Shown here: positions 56,163-64,000 of the stretch, in pieces
Numbering within the stretch: position 1 is the stretch's first letter
Layout: each line of letters starts with the position of its first letter
Assembly: GCF_034932065.1 (NCBI RefSeq)
Contig: NZ_JAYGHP010000001.1
Span: 310,001 to 374,000, forward strand
Length of the DNA: 64,000 nucleotides
Origin: Crocosphaera sp. UHCC 0190
Lineage (GTDB): Bacteria; Cyanobacteriota; Cyanobacteriia; Cyanobacteriales; Microcystaceae
Reading direction: 5' to 3'
The notes under the pieces: generated by a model
The model's input: only the letters and a program-made list of their open reading frames with translations
Databases searched by the model: none
Told to the model about the DNA's origin: nothing
Made by a program: the position numbers and the translations under genes

Positions 56163-56490
56163 ATTTGGAGATATTTTGCTAGTTCCCTTTCCTTTCACTG
56201 ATCAAACGTTAAAGAAAAAACGACCAGCCGTTGTTATTATTTCCAGTCCTTACAATCAACAAAAACCAGACTTAATCATTATGCCAATTACCAGTCAAAT
56301 TAAGTTACCCTTAACCTTGGGAGAATTACAAATTATAGATTTTTTATCCGCAGGACTCATTAAACCTTCTGTGATTAAACCTATTATATCTACTATTGAA
56401 AAAAGCTTGGTCATAAGAAAATTAGGTCAATTAAAAAACATAGATTGCCAAAATTTTAAAAATATTATTCCTGTTATTATAGAAAATTAA
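56140..56490 (+). CDS. MazF/PemK-family endoribonuclease toxin
   Basis: 116 residues. The fold is indicated by YKFGDILLVPFPFTDQTLKKKRPAVVII at the N-terminus, then DLIIMPITSQI and KPSVIKPIISTIEKSLVIRKLGQL. These are the conserved strands of MazF-type mRNA interferases. An ATG at 56149 (MTTYKFGDI) is an alternative start that gives a shorter overlap with the antitoxin. The pair is a likely small type II module. Confidence 0.85.
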   Translation: MQTMTTYKFGDILLVPFPFTDQTLKKKRPAVVIISSPYNQQKPDLIIMPITSQIKLPLTLGELQIIDFLSAGLIKPSVIKPIISTIEKSLVIRKLGQLKNIDCQNFKNIIPVIIEN

Positions 56491-56502
56491 ATAGGAAATA
56501 TC

Positions 56503-56742
56503 ATGCAATTACCTCTATTCTCAGAAGTTAGATTAACAACCGACTTACCTAATTATGATTTAAAAAAAGGATGTTTAGCAATTATTGTTGAGCATTGTCA
56601 AAATAAACAAGAAAAAGGTTATTTATTAGAAGTATTAGATGAGAATAATCAAGGATATACTGTAATTGCAGCTACTTATAATCAAATTGAACCAATAGAA
56701 AATCAACAAGGGTTATATTTAGCAACAGATATTAGGGCATAA
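56503..56742 (+). CDS. DUF4926-type protein
   Basis: 79 residues with LFSEVRLTTDLPNYDLKKGCLAIIVEH, then GYLLEVLDENNQGYTVIAATYNQIEPI. The pattern agrees with DUF4926, a small SH3-like protein often found with toxin-antitoxin genes. It lies 12 bases after the MazF-type gene on the same strand. Its role is not established. Confidence 0.7.
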   Translation: MQLPLFSEVRLTTDLPNYDLKKGCLAIIVEHCQNKQEKGYLLEVLDENNQGYTVIAATYNQIEPIENQQGLYLATDIRA

Positions 56743-56841
56743 GAAAACACAGAAAATCAAGATTGGTCACGTTTAGCAGCAGAACAATTTTTTGCTGATT
56801 ATAGCAAAGAAGATGAAATTTATAATCAAAAAATATGGTAG
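56743..56841 (+). pseudogene. antitoxin-like C-terminal fragment
   Basis: Immediately after the TAA of the DUF4926 gene and in the same frame, 32 codons read ENTENQDWSRLAAEQFFADY and SKEDEIYNQKIW before a stop. WSxxAxxQFxxxYxxEDxIY is the tail of small cyanobacterial antitoxins. No start codon lies in front. It is probably the remains of an antitoxin gene, or is made only by readthrough. Confidence 0.5.
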
Positions 56842-56869
56842 ACTAAATCAAAAAACTATATTATTTTAA

Positions 56870-57916
56870 ATGCCCCTAAATCGCCGTCAATTCTTAACCG
56901 CTTCTCTCGCAAGTTTAACCCTTTTGTCTTCCCTTTCTCCAACCATGTTAGCCGCTAATTCTCCCATTATTAAACCCCGAAAACTCAAACCAGGGTCAGG
57001 GGTTGGGTTAGTGAGTCCTGCGGGAACAACTTTTATTAAACAAGACATAGATATTGTTCAAGATGCTGTTAAATCGTTAGGTTTAGTGCCTTATTTAGCA
57101 CCCCATTTATTAGATCAATATGGTTATTTAGCGGGAAAAGATCAAGACCGTGCTGCGGATATAAATCAATTTTTTACCGACCCTAAAATTGATATTTTAT
57201 TACCCATTCGTGGCGGTTGGGGTTGCGCTCGAATGCTTCCTTATTTAGATTTTAATTTAATTAAAAATAACCCTAAAATTATCATCGGATTTAGTGATTT
57301 AACCGCCTTATTAATTGCTATTTATGCTAAAACAGGATTAGTGACATTTCATGGCCCTAATGGGTTTACTTCTTGGCGACCCGATCAAGTAAATTCCTTT
57401 AAAGAAACATTATTTTTAGGGGAAAAAGTAACCTTTAAAAATCAACCTGATGGGGAAGATTCAGATCGGTTAATGCAGGTCAAAAATCGCATTCAAACCA
57501 TTACACCAGGAACAGCAAATGGTAAATTAATCGGGGGAAATCTTTCTGTTTTATCGGGAATTATTGGATCTCAATATGTCCCTAGTTTTAAAGGACATAT
57601 TCTATTTGTGGAAGATGTGGGAGAAAATATTTATCGTATTGATCGCTTACTCACCCATCTTAAAATTGCCGGAGTATTAGATAGTTTATCAGGGTTTATT
57701 TTTGGACAATGTGTTAACTGTTCCCCCGATGGAGATTATGCCTCTTTAACCTTAGAACAAGTATTAAACGATCATATCAAACCGTTAGGAATTCCTGCTT
57801 GGTCTGGCGCACAAATTGGTCATATTGAACCTGTATTGACTTTTCCTATGGGGATAGAAGTTGAGATTAATTCTAATACCGGAACCATTAATTATTTAGA
57901 ATCTGGGGTTATTTAA
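56870..57916 (+). CDS. LD-carboxypeptidase-like serine peptidase (S66)
   Basis: 348 residues. A twin-arginine-like signal NRRQFLTASLASLTLL leads to a hydrophobic stretch and probable cleavage near residue 28. The S66 core has the nucleophile Ser in IIGFSDLTALL, the Glu in LFVEDVGENIYRIDRLL and the His in AQIGHIEPVLTFPMG. These form the Ser-Glu-His site of LD-carboxypeptidase A/MccF. It should trim murein tetrapeptides or detoxify peptide-nucleotides in the periplasm. Confidence 0.88.
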   Translation: MPLNRRQFLTASLASLTLLSSLSPTMLAANSPIIKPRKLKPGSGVGLVSPAGTTFIKQDIDIVQDAVKSLGLVPYLAPHLLDQYGYLAGKDQDRAADINQFFTDPKIDILLPIRGGWGCARMLPYLDFNLIKNNPKIIIGFSDLTALLIAIYAKTGLVTFHGPNGFTSWRPDQVNSFKETLFLGEKVTFKNQPDGEDSDRLMQVKNRIQTITPGTANGKLIGGNLSVLSGIIGSQYVPSFKGHILFVEDVGENIYRIDRLLTHLKIAGVLDSLSGFIFGQCVNCSPDGDYASLTLEQVLNDHIKPLGIPAWSGAQIGHIEPVLTFPMGIEVEINSNTGTINYLESGVI

Positions 57917-57922
57917 TTTACC

Positions 57923-57938
57923 CCCCTTAAAAAAGGGG
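57923..57938. terminator. possible hairpin between convergent genes
   Basis: CCCCTT and AAGGGG form a six-base stem with an AAAA loop, between the S66 gene and the convergent ABA4-like gene. It has no strong T-run on either strand, so a terminator role is uncertain. Confidence 0.3.
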
Positions 57939-57998
57939 AAAAATATTCTAATTTTGCTGCCTTAAATGATTAGGTATAAACTTGAATATACAAAATCT

Positions 57999-58454
57999 CT
58001 ATGACGTTGCACTTACTTGAACATCTTCATTTTTAAAGAACTTTAATTGTATCCAAGAAGTCAGGATATGAGACAGTAACCCAATGGGTCCAGCTAATAA
58101 ACAAAAAATGAGAGAATGAATTGTCCAAATACCTTTTGTTTTGCCGTCTAAATAAATGTATCGTCCCGTAAATAAATCTAAAACAATAAAATGAACCCAT
58201 CCCGTTAACATGACAGGTTCTTGACTAAAAAGTTGTGCTAAAATAGGCAATGTAGGGTTAGAAAATGCTGCCGCAGATTCGGGGTCAAGACTACCGGAAA
58301 ACAAATAAATATATAACCCCGCTAAAGGAACAAATGGGAGATAGGAAGTCATAACTTTTTGGGTGATTCCCCATTTCGGTAAAATAACCATTAATAACCA
58401 AAAAGGTAAGACATAAACATTGGCCAGGTTGAACAATAGACTCAAATCAAACAT
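57999..58454 (-). CDS. ABA4-like (DUF4281) membrane protein
   Basis: 151 residues with four TM helices. It contains LFSQEPVMLTGWVHFIVLDLFTGRYIYLDG and a C-terminal SLIFCLLAGPIGLLSHIL, which are signatures of the ABA4-like family. Plant ABA4 is needed for neoxanthin formation; the role in cyanobacteria is unclear, likely in carotenoid metabolism. It is monocistronic and divergent from the NfeD gene. Confidence 0.85.
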   Translation of the reverse strand: MFDLSLLFNLANVYVLPFWLLMVILPKWGITQKVMTSYLPFVPLAGLYIYLFSGSLDPESAAAFSNPTLPILAQLFSQEPVMLTGWVHFIVLDLFTGRYIYLDGKTKGIWTIHSLIFCLLAGPIGLLSHILTSWIQLKFFKNEDVQVSATS

Positions 58455-58581
58455 TGTAAAATTTCCTTAAGAAACTTGTTTTTTAACCATCTTAGTGTAG
58501 CGCATCTCGACAGAAAGGTTATCATAAAATCAGACAATCCCCCTAGTCTAAAATTCCCAATCCCAACGTTAACATCCCGTT

Positions 58582-59016
58582 ATGGTTAGTCCGTCTTTAC
58601 TTTGGCTAATTGCAGGTGCTACACTTTGCTTGATGGAGGCAATATTTCCCGTGGCCTTTGTGGCCTTTATGATGGGAATTAGTGCCATTATTGTTGCTGC
58701 GATCGCCTTAATGATTCCCTATTTTCCTCTCCAGGTTATTTTGTGGTTAGGTATATCTACTTTTTTTGTGGTAGGTTCTCGGCGATTTGTTCCTAGGAAA
58801 AAAGCCTTAAATCCCAATTTTGGTGATGCAGAAGAAGGAGAAACCTTAACGGAAATTGAACCAGGAAAAACGGGGAGAGTTTTGTATGAGGGTAATTCTT
58901 GGCAGGCCATTTGTGCTGATGATAAGATAGGGATCTCCTCTCATCAAAAAGTTTATATCGTGACACGAAAAGGAAACACTTTAATCGTTTTACCAGAATT
59001 TTTACCCAAAGCTTAA
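58582..59016 (+). CDS. NfeD-like membrane protein
   Basis: 144 residues. Two or three TM helices cover about 1-70, followed by an OB-fold domain (TLTEIEPGKTGRVLYEGNSWQAICAD). This is the short NfeD form that has no protease domain. NfeD proteins are paired with SPFH proteins, and one follows 33 bases downstream. Its role is probably in membrane microdomain organisation. Confidence 0.88.
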   Translation: MVSPSLLWLIAGATLCLMEAIFPVAFVAFMMGISAIIVAAIALMIPYFPLQVILWLGISTFFVVGSRRFVPRKKALNPNFGDAEEGETLTEIEPGKTGRVLYEGNSWQAICADDKIGISSHQKVYIVTRKGNTLIVLPEFLPKA

Positions 59017-59049
59017 AACGAATCATGAAATTTTTAAGGAGGTTTTAAA

Positions 59050-60021
59050 ATGGGTCAGTTTTTCTTCTTAGTTATTCTAGCATTAGGCGGTTCTGCCGTC
59101 TTTGGTTCCGTTAAAATTGTCAATGAAAAAAATGAATATTTAGTCGAAAGATTGGGCAGCTATAATAAAAAGTTGGGGTCGGGATTAAACTTTGTTGTTC
59201 CCTTTCTTGATCGGGTTGTTTATCAAGGGACAATTCGAGAAAAGGTGATTGATATTCCTCCGCAATCTTGTATTACTAAAGATAATGTTTCTATCACCGC
59301 CGATGCTGTAGTTTATTGGCGCATTATGGATATGGAGAAAGCCTATTATAAAGTAGAAAATCTCCAATTGGCTATGGTCAATCTAGTCTTAACCCAAATT
59401 CGTTCAGAAATGGGTAAGTTAGAACTTGATCAAACCTTTACGGCCAGAACAGAAATCAATGAGCTTTTATTGAGAGAATTAGACATTTCTACAGACCCTT
59501 GGGGAGTGAAAGTTACCAGAGTCGAATTAAGGGATATTGTACCCTCAAAAGCCGTGCTAGATTCCATGGAATTACAGATGGCAGCAGAACGAAAAAAACG
59601 GGCGGCAATTTTAACTTCTGAAGGGGAAAGAGACTCAGCTATTAACTCGGCCCAAGGACAAGCAGAATCACAGGTTTTACAGGCAGAAGCCCACAAAAAA
59701 TCTGAAATTCTCAAAGCAGAAGGGGAACGTCAACAACAAATTTTAAAAGCCGAAGCGGTAGCAAAAGCGGTGGATATACTCTCACAAAAATTAACTTCAG
59801 ATCCAAATGCTCGTGAAGCTTTACAATTTTTATTAGCCCAAAATTATTTAGATATGGGGGTAAAAATTGGTAGCAGTGAAAGCAGCAAAGTGATGTTTAT
59901 GGACCCGCGAAACATCCTTTCTACCTTAGAAGGAGTACGTTCTGTGGTTGGGTTTTCAGCCGAGGAAAATCAAACTTTAGCCCAAGAATTAGACAAAATA
60001 GATCGTCATTCTGCTGAATAA
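59050..60021 (+). CDS. slipin/stomatin-like SPFH protein
   Basis: 323 residues. One N-terminal membrane segment ([17 protein letters not shown]), then an SPFH domain ([31 protein letters not shown]) and a long Ala/Glu-rich coiled coil with repeated [14 protein letters not shown]. It ends with a C-terminal [14 protein letters not shown]. The protein should form membrane-bound oligomers that stabilise other membrane proteins. GGAGG at 59038-59042 is a strong ribosome site. It lies in one unit with NfeD and MscS. Confidence 0.92.
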   Translation: MGQFFFLVILALGGSAVFGSVKIVNEKNEYLVERLGSYNKKLGSGLNFVVPFLDRVVYQGTIREKVIDIPPQSCITKDNVSITADAVVYWRIMDMEKAYYKVENLQLAMVNLVLTQIRSEMGKLELDQTFTARTEINELLLRELDISTDPWGVKVTRVELRDIVPSKAVLDSMELQMAAERKKRAAILTSEGERDSAINSAQGQAESQVLQAEAHKKSEILKAEGERQQQILKAEAVAKAVDILSQKLTSDPNAREALQFLLAQNYLDMGVKIGSSESSKVMFMDPRNILSTLEGVRSVVGFSAEENQTLAQELDKIDRHSAE

Positions 60022-60055
60022 GTTTTTTCCGGGGATTTCTACAGTTTCTAATGTG

Positions 60056-61414
60056 ATGAAAAAATATTGGCAAGCCTTAATCATTTTTGTTTTAGTGACT
60101 TGTCTGATTGTTTTAAGTAATTCATTAGCTTATTCTCAGAAAAGTCCTAACTCTGAAAACAAGTCAAATGATGGCTCAGTGGTTTTCAACAATGAAACCC
60201 TCTTTGTTATCCAAGAAAAATTTGGGCCAGCTTCCCAACAACAACGAGCCAAAGAAATCAGTAACAGAATTGAAGGAGTGGCTAAAGATTTCTCCATTCC
60301 TCTTGATTCTTTTCAGGTAGCAGAAGTCGAGGGAGTAGAAATTGTTTCCTCAAAAGATACAGTCCTGATTGGCATTACAGAAAGCGATGCCAAGGCAGCA
60401 GGTAAAACGCAAAAACAGTTAGCCGCAGAATATCTACAAAAAATAAAAACTTCTATCGCTCAATATCGAAAAGAACACAGCCTATTGAGATTAATTCAAA
60501 ACTGGTTCTCTCACCCAATTGTAATTAAGCTGATTATAATTGCCATTGGCATTGTTTTGATTAATGTCATTTTCCGCTATCTGAGCCGTTCTCTGCCCCG
60601 CTATATTACCGATTCCGATATTAGCTATTACCTCCGCAAAGTCATCACCTTCATCGGCTATTTAGCAATTGTTCTGTTTGTTACGATTGTTTTTAGCGAT
60701 CGCCTGGGACAGTTAACCGTAGTCTTTGGGGTAATTGGTGCGGGGGTTGCTTTTGCCCTCCAGGAAGTCATCGCTAGTATTGCTGGTTGGCTTGCCATTT
60801 CCCTCGGACAATTCTATAACCCAGGAGACAGAATTCAACTGGGGGGCATTATGGGGGACGTAATTGACATCAGTATTTTGCGAACTACGGTCATGGAAAT
60901 TGGGGCTTGGGTAAAAGCTGACTTGTACAATGGCCGTATTGTCCGCATTGCCAATAGTTTTGTCTTCAAAGAACCTGTTTACAACTATTCGGCTGATTTT
61001 CCCTTTGTCTGGGATGAAATTGTCATACCTGTCAAATATGGGAGCGATCACCACTTAGCCAGAGAAATTCTCCAGCGAGTAGCAGAAGAAGTCGTCGGAG
61101 AGTACGTCCCTCATGCTAACACTCACTGGAAAGAAATGGTACATAAGTATTTGATTGAAAATGCCAGAGTTGAGCCGGCCGTTACCCTGGTGACAACTGA
61201 CAACTGGATGGAATTTACCCTACGTTATGTCGTTGACTACAAATCCCGACGGGTGAAAAGAGATCAACTTTTTACCCGCATTCTCGATGAATTCTTGATG
61301 ACAGGCGATCGCGTTGCCTATGCTTCAACCACATTCCACCTGGTGGAAACTCCGGTATTTGATGTCAGAATAAACCGTGACAGAAATGGCCAGGAAGACC
61401 GAGAAAACGATTAA
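60056..61414 (+). CDS. MscS-family mechanosensitive channel
   Basis: 452 residues. A signal peptide (LIIFVLVTCLIVLSNSLAYS) and a periplasmic region to about 150 precede four TM helices. The pore helix and MscS core are seen in VVFGVIGAGVAFALQEVIASIAGWLAI, followed by NPGDRIQLGGIMGDVIDI. A cytoplasmic beta-plus-alpha part ends the protein. A GTG lies one codon before the ATG at 60056. It would release solutes under hypo-osmotic stress. It follows the slipin gene by 34 bases. Confidence 0.9.
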   Translation: MKKYWQALIIFVLVTCLIVLSNSLAYSQKSPNSENKSNDGSVVFNNETLFVIQEKFGPASQQQRAKEISNRIEGVAKDFSIPLDSFQVAEVEGVEIVSSKDTVLIGITESDAKAAGKTQKQLAAEYLQKIKTSIAQYRKEHSLLRLIQNWFSHPIVIKLIIIAIGIVLINVIFRYLSRSLPRYITDSDISYYLRKVITFIGYLAIVLFVTIVFSDRLGQLTVVFGVIGAGVAFALQEVIASIAGWLAISLGQFYNPGDRIQLGGIMGDVIDISILRTTVMEIGAWVKADLYNGRIVRIANSFVFKEPVYNYSADFPFVWDEIVIPVKYGSDHHLAREILQRVAEEVVGEYVPHANTHWKEMVHKYLIENARVEPAVTLVTTDNWMEFTLRYVVDYKSRRVKRDQLFTRILDEFLMTGDRVAYASTTFHLVETPVFDVRINRDRNGQEDREND

Positions 61415-62895
61415 ATACTCAACCAATTAGCGATCGCCCCAGGTAAAGGCAATAAAATTGAGAGTAACAAAATCAAGGAAAATAACCCTAATAAATCCCG
61501 TTTATTATCCAATTCCGTTACATCATTCAGGGCCGGTTGATCAGAAACAGGCATTAAGAATAAAAGGATCGCCCAAATTAAGAATTCCGGTCGAATCATG
61601 GCCAAAACTAACATAAAAATTCGAGTTAATTGCCCCACAATAATCGCAGTTCGTTGCCCATACATAGCATGGATAATATGCCCCCCATCTAGTTGTCCCA
61701 CAGGCATTAAATTCAAGGCTGTAACAATTAATCCCACATATCCAGCCACTGCTAAAGGATGAAGATGAACTGCTTTTCCCGCCAAAAAACTACTCCCTAA
61801 AACCAATTTTGCCAAAACAGCAAAAAGAAAGGAAAATCGTGGATCAAGGGCTTGAAAATCCAGGAGAGTTGATGCTTCATTCATAGGAAGAGAAACCACC
61901 TCTGAGAGAGAAAGTCCCCACAACAATAACGGAACTGTTATAATGAAACCCCCCAACGGGCCAGCCACCGCCACATCAAATAAGGCTTTACGATGGGGAA
62001 CAGGAGATTTCATTTGAATAAAGGCCCCAAAGGTTCCTAAGAAGAAAGGAATGGGAATAAAATAAGGTAACGTGGTGGCAATTTTATAACGAACCGCAGT
62101 AAAATAGTGACTTAATTCATGAAGACCGAGAATGGCAATTAATCCTAAACTATAAGGCAGTCCTTGCAACAAGACACGGGAATTTGCTTCCATCATTTCC
62201 CTAGAAACTCCGGCCATTTCAGCCCCAACAAAGGTCGTTGTTAATAAAGTAACTAATAATAACCCCAAAGCAAAGAAAGGACGGGTTAAGGGTTTTTCGG
62301 TGTCCTTTTTCTCAGATTTTGCCCAAGGATTTGGAACTAAAGCAAAAAAGGGACTACCGCTTAAACCTTCTTGAAATAGAACTAAAAAGCGATCGCCAAA
62401 TACCTGTTCAATATTTTTCTTAATTGACTTATAAGCTTCTTCTGGTGCCGTCCGTAACTTGCCTCGACAGAGAATGGCCTGGGGACGATAATCTAAATTT
62501 TGTAGGTAATAGACTGCCCAAGGAAAACAATCTCTTAAGGACTTTTCTTCAGTGACTGTGATGGGGCGAAGTTTTTGGGATTCTTCAGTAGATTTCTCTG
62601 TGTCTTGGGAATCAACTGCGGCTGAATTTTCCTTAATATTTTTGTCTGAGGTGGTAGGTTGTCCGAGTCGAATTAACCAGACATATACTGTAAAACAGAT
62701 AATTAGGGGCGCAACCACTAATAATAAGGGTATCGGCTGGTCTTGACCCACAAATTCATACCAAATTGTCCAAACGAAAGCTGGCATCATCATCACCAAC
62801 CAAATTATCCAGACAGGGGTACGGGTAATGGGAGCGACACTGCGCTGAACGAGAAAGTATGTAATTGCGCCTAAAATAATTAAAAGTAACCACAT
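61411..62895 (-). CDS. site-2 protease family M50 metallopeptidase (EGY1-like)
   Basis: 494 residues. Two TM helices at the N-terminus, a soluble region of about 80-210 containing RDCFPWAVYYLQNLDYRP, then the membrane protease core. The metal motif is LGLHELSHY near residue 258 and the second site is NLMPVGQLDGGH near 400. It matches the plastid EGY1/cyanobacterial M50 branch, which cleaves membrane proteins within the bilayer. Its stop shares a TTAA with the mscS stop on the other strand. Confidence 0.92.
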   Translation of the reverse strand: MWLLLIILGAITYFLVQRSVAPITRTPVWIIWLVMMMPAFVWTIWYEFVGQDQPIPLLLVVAPLIICFTVYVWLIRLGQPTTSDKNIKENSAAVDSQDTEKSTEESQKLRPITVTEEKSLRDCFPWAVYYLQNLDYRPQAILCRGKLRTAPEEAYKSIKKNIEQVFGDRFLVLFQEGLSGSPFFALVPNPWAKSEKKDTEKPLTRPFFALGLLLVTLLTTTFVGAEMAGVSREMMEANSRVLLQGLPYSLGLIAILGLHELSHYFTAVRYKIATTLPYFIPIPFFLGTFGAFIQMKSPVPHRKALFDVAVAGPLGGFIITVPLLLWGLSLSEVVSLPMNEASTLLDFQALDPRFSFLFAVLAKLVLGSSFLAGKAVHLHPLAVAGYVGLIVTALNLMPVGQLDGGHIIHAMYGQRTAIIVGQLTRIFMLVLAMIRPEFLIWAILLFLMPVSDQPALNDVTELDNKRDLLGLFSLILLLSILLPLPGAIANWLSI

Positions 62896-62991
62896 ATTGA
62901 ATAATTCAGATTGTGTTAGGGAGTATGCTCAATCAAAGCAATAATAGAGAGATAGCACCTATTCTCTATTGTAGGTAAGTTTTCAACATAA

Positions 62992-63672
62992 ATGAATCCA
63001 AAAACCGTGAAAGCCTCTAAACCCCCTCGTCTGTTGTTAGAAGGATTATTTGCTTTTCCTCCCAATCGAGAGATTTTAGGGGGAACGGCTTATTTTATTC
63101 TCGAAAAGACAGGTAATATCTTGATAGATTGTCCTTTCCTCGATGAAGATAATTGTAGCTTTTTACAGCAGCAGGGGGGCGTTAAATGGTTAGTAATCAC
63201 CCACCGGGGGGGGATCGGTCAATCAGTCAAAGATTGGCAAAAACGCCTTGACTGTGAGGTGGTTATCCAAGAACAAGAAGCATATTTGTTGCCAGAAGTC
63301 CCTGTAACGACCTTTGAGACGGAAATTGTCTTAGGGGATAACATCACTGGTATTTGGACACCTGGCCATTCTCCAGGGGCTTCCTGTGTCTATTGGAACC
63401 ATCATCAGGGGGTTTTGTTTACCGGACGGCATCTTCTACCTGATAATCAGGGACAAATTACCCCTTTACGCTTAGGGAAAACCTTTCACTGGTTTCGTCA
63501 GTTGCAAAGTGTGGCCCAATTACGCGATCGCTTTTCCTCAGAAACCCTCAATTACCTCTGTCCTGGGGCAAATACAGGATTTTTGCGGGGAAAAGGCTTG
63601 ATAGATAACGCTTATCAACAGTTATTAACTCTAGACTTGGAAAAGCTACGTCAGCAACCAACCCGTTTTTAG
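62992..63672 (+). CDS. metallo-beta-lactamase-fold protein, degenerate metal site
   Basis: 226 residues of the MBL fold: FILEKTGNILIDCPFLDE near residue 38, WLVITHRGGIGQSVKDWQ near 65, TPGHSPGASCVYW near 125 and GVLFTGRHLLPD near 142. The metal-binding HxHxDH is replaced by HRGGIG, and the Asp usually found in SGD is Arg in TGRH. Only the third His region TPGHSPG is kept. It is therefore probably not a normal hydrolase. Alternative roles are binding or structural. Confidence 0.8.
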   Translation: MNPKTVKASKPPRLLLEGLFAFPPNREILGGTAYFILEKTGNILIDCPFLDEDNCSFLQQQGGVKWLVITHRGGIGQSVKDWQKRLDCEVVIQEQEAYLLPEVPVTTFETEIVLGDNITGIWTPGHSPGASCVYWNHHQGVLFTGRHLLPDNQGQITPLRLGKTFHWFRQLQSVAQLRDRFSSETLNYLCPGANTGFLRGKGLIDNAYQQLLTLDLEKLRQQPTRF

Positions 63673-63790
63673 TGGGTTCTGAAAAAATTCAGACTTTCAT
63701 TACTTTTGCTTAACTTTGTAACAAATTTTGATAAGATTTAATATATCGCAATATTTTTCTTCAGAAAATCATTTAGGAGAGCAAACCCCA

Positions 63791-64000
63791 ATGGCAGGAT
63801 TTTTCGGGCTGTTTAGTGGTCGTAAGGCCAAATATGTTGATGAAACGGACACGGGTATTCCCGAACCGGAAAATAAGGAGGCCTTCTTCTTGAGTGATGA
63901 TGATGCAAAAACTCTCGGAAACGTCGAGTTTATGCGTAAACCCAATACCATTAAGCGCACATTTCCCAAGCGTCCAGGGGGTAAAGGTGGCGAAATTGTC
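63791..64000 (+). CDS. conserved cyanobacterial protein, N-terminal part
   Basis: The first 70 residues are in the window. They read MAGFFGLFSGRKAKYVDE, then EPENKEAFFLSDDDAKTLG, and NVEFMRKPNTIKRTFPKRP. It is charged and looks unstructured, as in conserved small cyanobacterial proteins of unknown function. GGAG at 63777-63780 lies ten bases upstream of the ATG at 63791. The frame is open to the edge. Confidence 0.6.
   Translation, partial: MAGFFGLFSGRKAKYVDETDTGIPEPENKEAFFLSDDDAKTLGNVEFMRKPNTIKRTFPKRPGGKGGEIV

Overview
The window looks like a piece of a cyanobacterial chromosome. It carries frequent HIP1 octamers (GCGATCGC), subunits of the plastid-type NDH-1 complex (ndhCKJ and ndhAIGE), dnaK3-dnaJ, an ABA4-like gene, a PatA-type regulator and bilin-binding GAF receptors. 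The AT-rich sequence and the gene set suggest a unicellular Cyanothece/Crocosphaera/Synechocystis-like organism; the genus is inference. Nearly all of the DNA is chromosomal core, with small accessory islands at 45.5-46.3 kb and 55.4-56.85 kb.

Layout. 0-9 kb: the start of an ABC exporter, a GluR0-like glutamate-gated K+ channel, tRNA-Ser(GGA), pfkA, a dihydroorotate-dehydrogenase-like enzyme, a universal stress protein, fabG, asnS, a SnoaL-like protein, two small membrane proteins and dxr. 9-17 kb: two pentapeptide-repeat proteins, HU, cobD, a 36-residue membrane microprotein, a MacB-type permease, an AtpZ-like protein and uvrA. 17-23 kb: ndhCKJ (minus strand), then dnaK3-dnaJ. 23.3-37.2 kb: a co-directional phototaxis operon in the order PatA-type regulator, CheY, CheW, MCP with two GAF domains, c-type heme lipoprotein, second MCP with two GAF domains, CheA hybrid kinase, CheW. 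It matches the pixGHIJL (tax1) locus of Synechocystis, with a heme protein placed between the receptors and an extra CheW. 37-41 kb: a polysaccharide export pair (Wza-like and Wzc-like). 41-47 kb: a CocE-type hydrolase, a YbjN-like protein, accD, a DUF2007-like protein, prepilin peptidase, a decayed segment next to tRNA-Val(UAC), and a DUF2227 protein. 47-50 kb: ndhAIGE. 50-55 kb: a four-gene minus-strand unit of acyl-CoA dehydrogenase, acyl carrier protein, MBOAT acyltransferase and NDH-2 oxidoreductase, with overlapping or near-touching genes. 55.4-56.9 kb: relics of a TPR protein, a toxin-antitoxin pair and a DUF4926 gene. 57-64 kb: S66 peptidase, ABA4-like, NfeD-slipin-MscS, M50 protease, a degenerate metallo-beta-lactamase-fold protein, and the start of a conserved gene.

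How the genes work together. The pix operon should read light through second GAF domains that hold both chromophore cysteines, pass the signal through CheW proteins to CheA, and drive CheY and PatA-type outputs that bias type IV pili. The prepilin peptidase belongs to the same pilus machinery, and the Wza/Wzc-like pair would supply exopolysaccharide. The two ndh clusters encode seven membrane and connecting subunits of NDH-1.

The best candidates for something undescribed are: (1) the acyl-dehydrogenase/ACP/MBOAT/NDH-2 unit, which looks like a small lipid- or quinone-acylation pathway; (2) the heme sensor inside the photoreceptor operon, together with the unusual cysteine and hairpin residues of the two receptors; (3) a family of intergenic palindromes that share GTAGGG/CCCTAC ends but have different stems.
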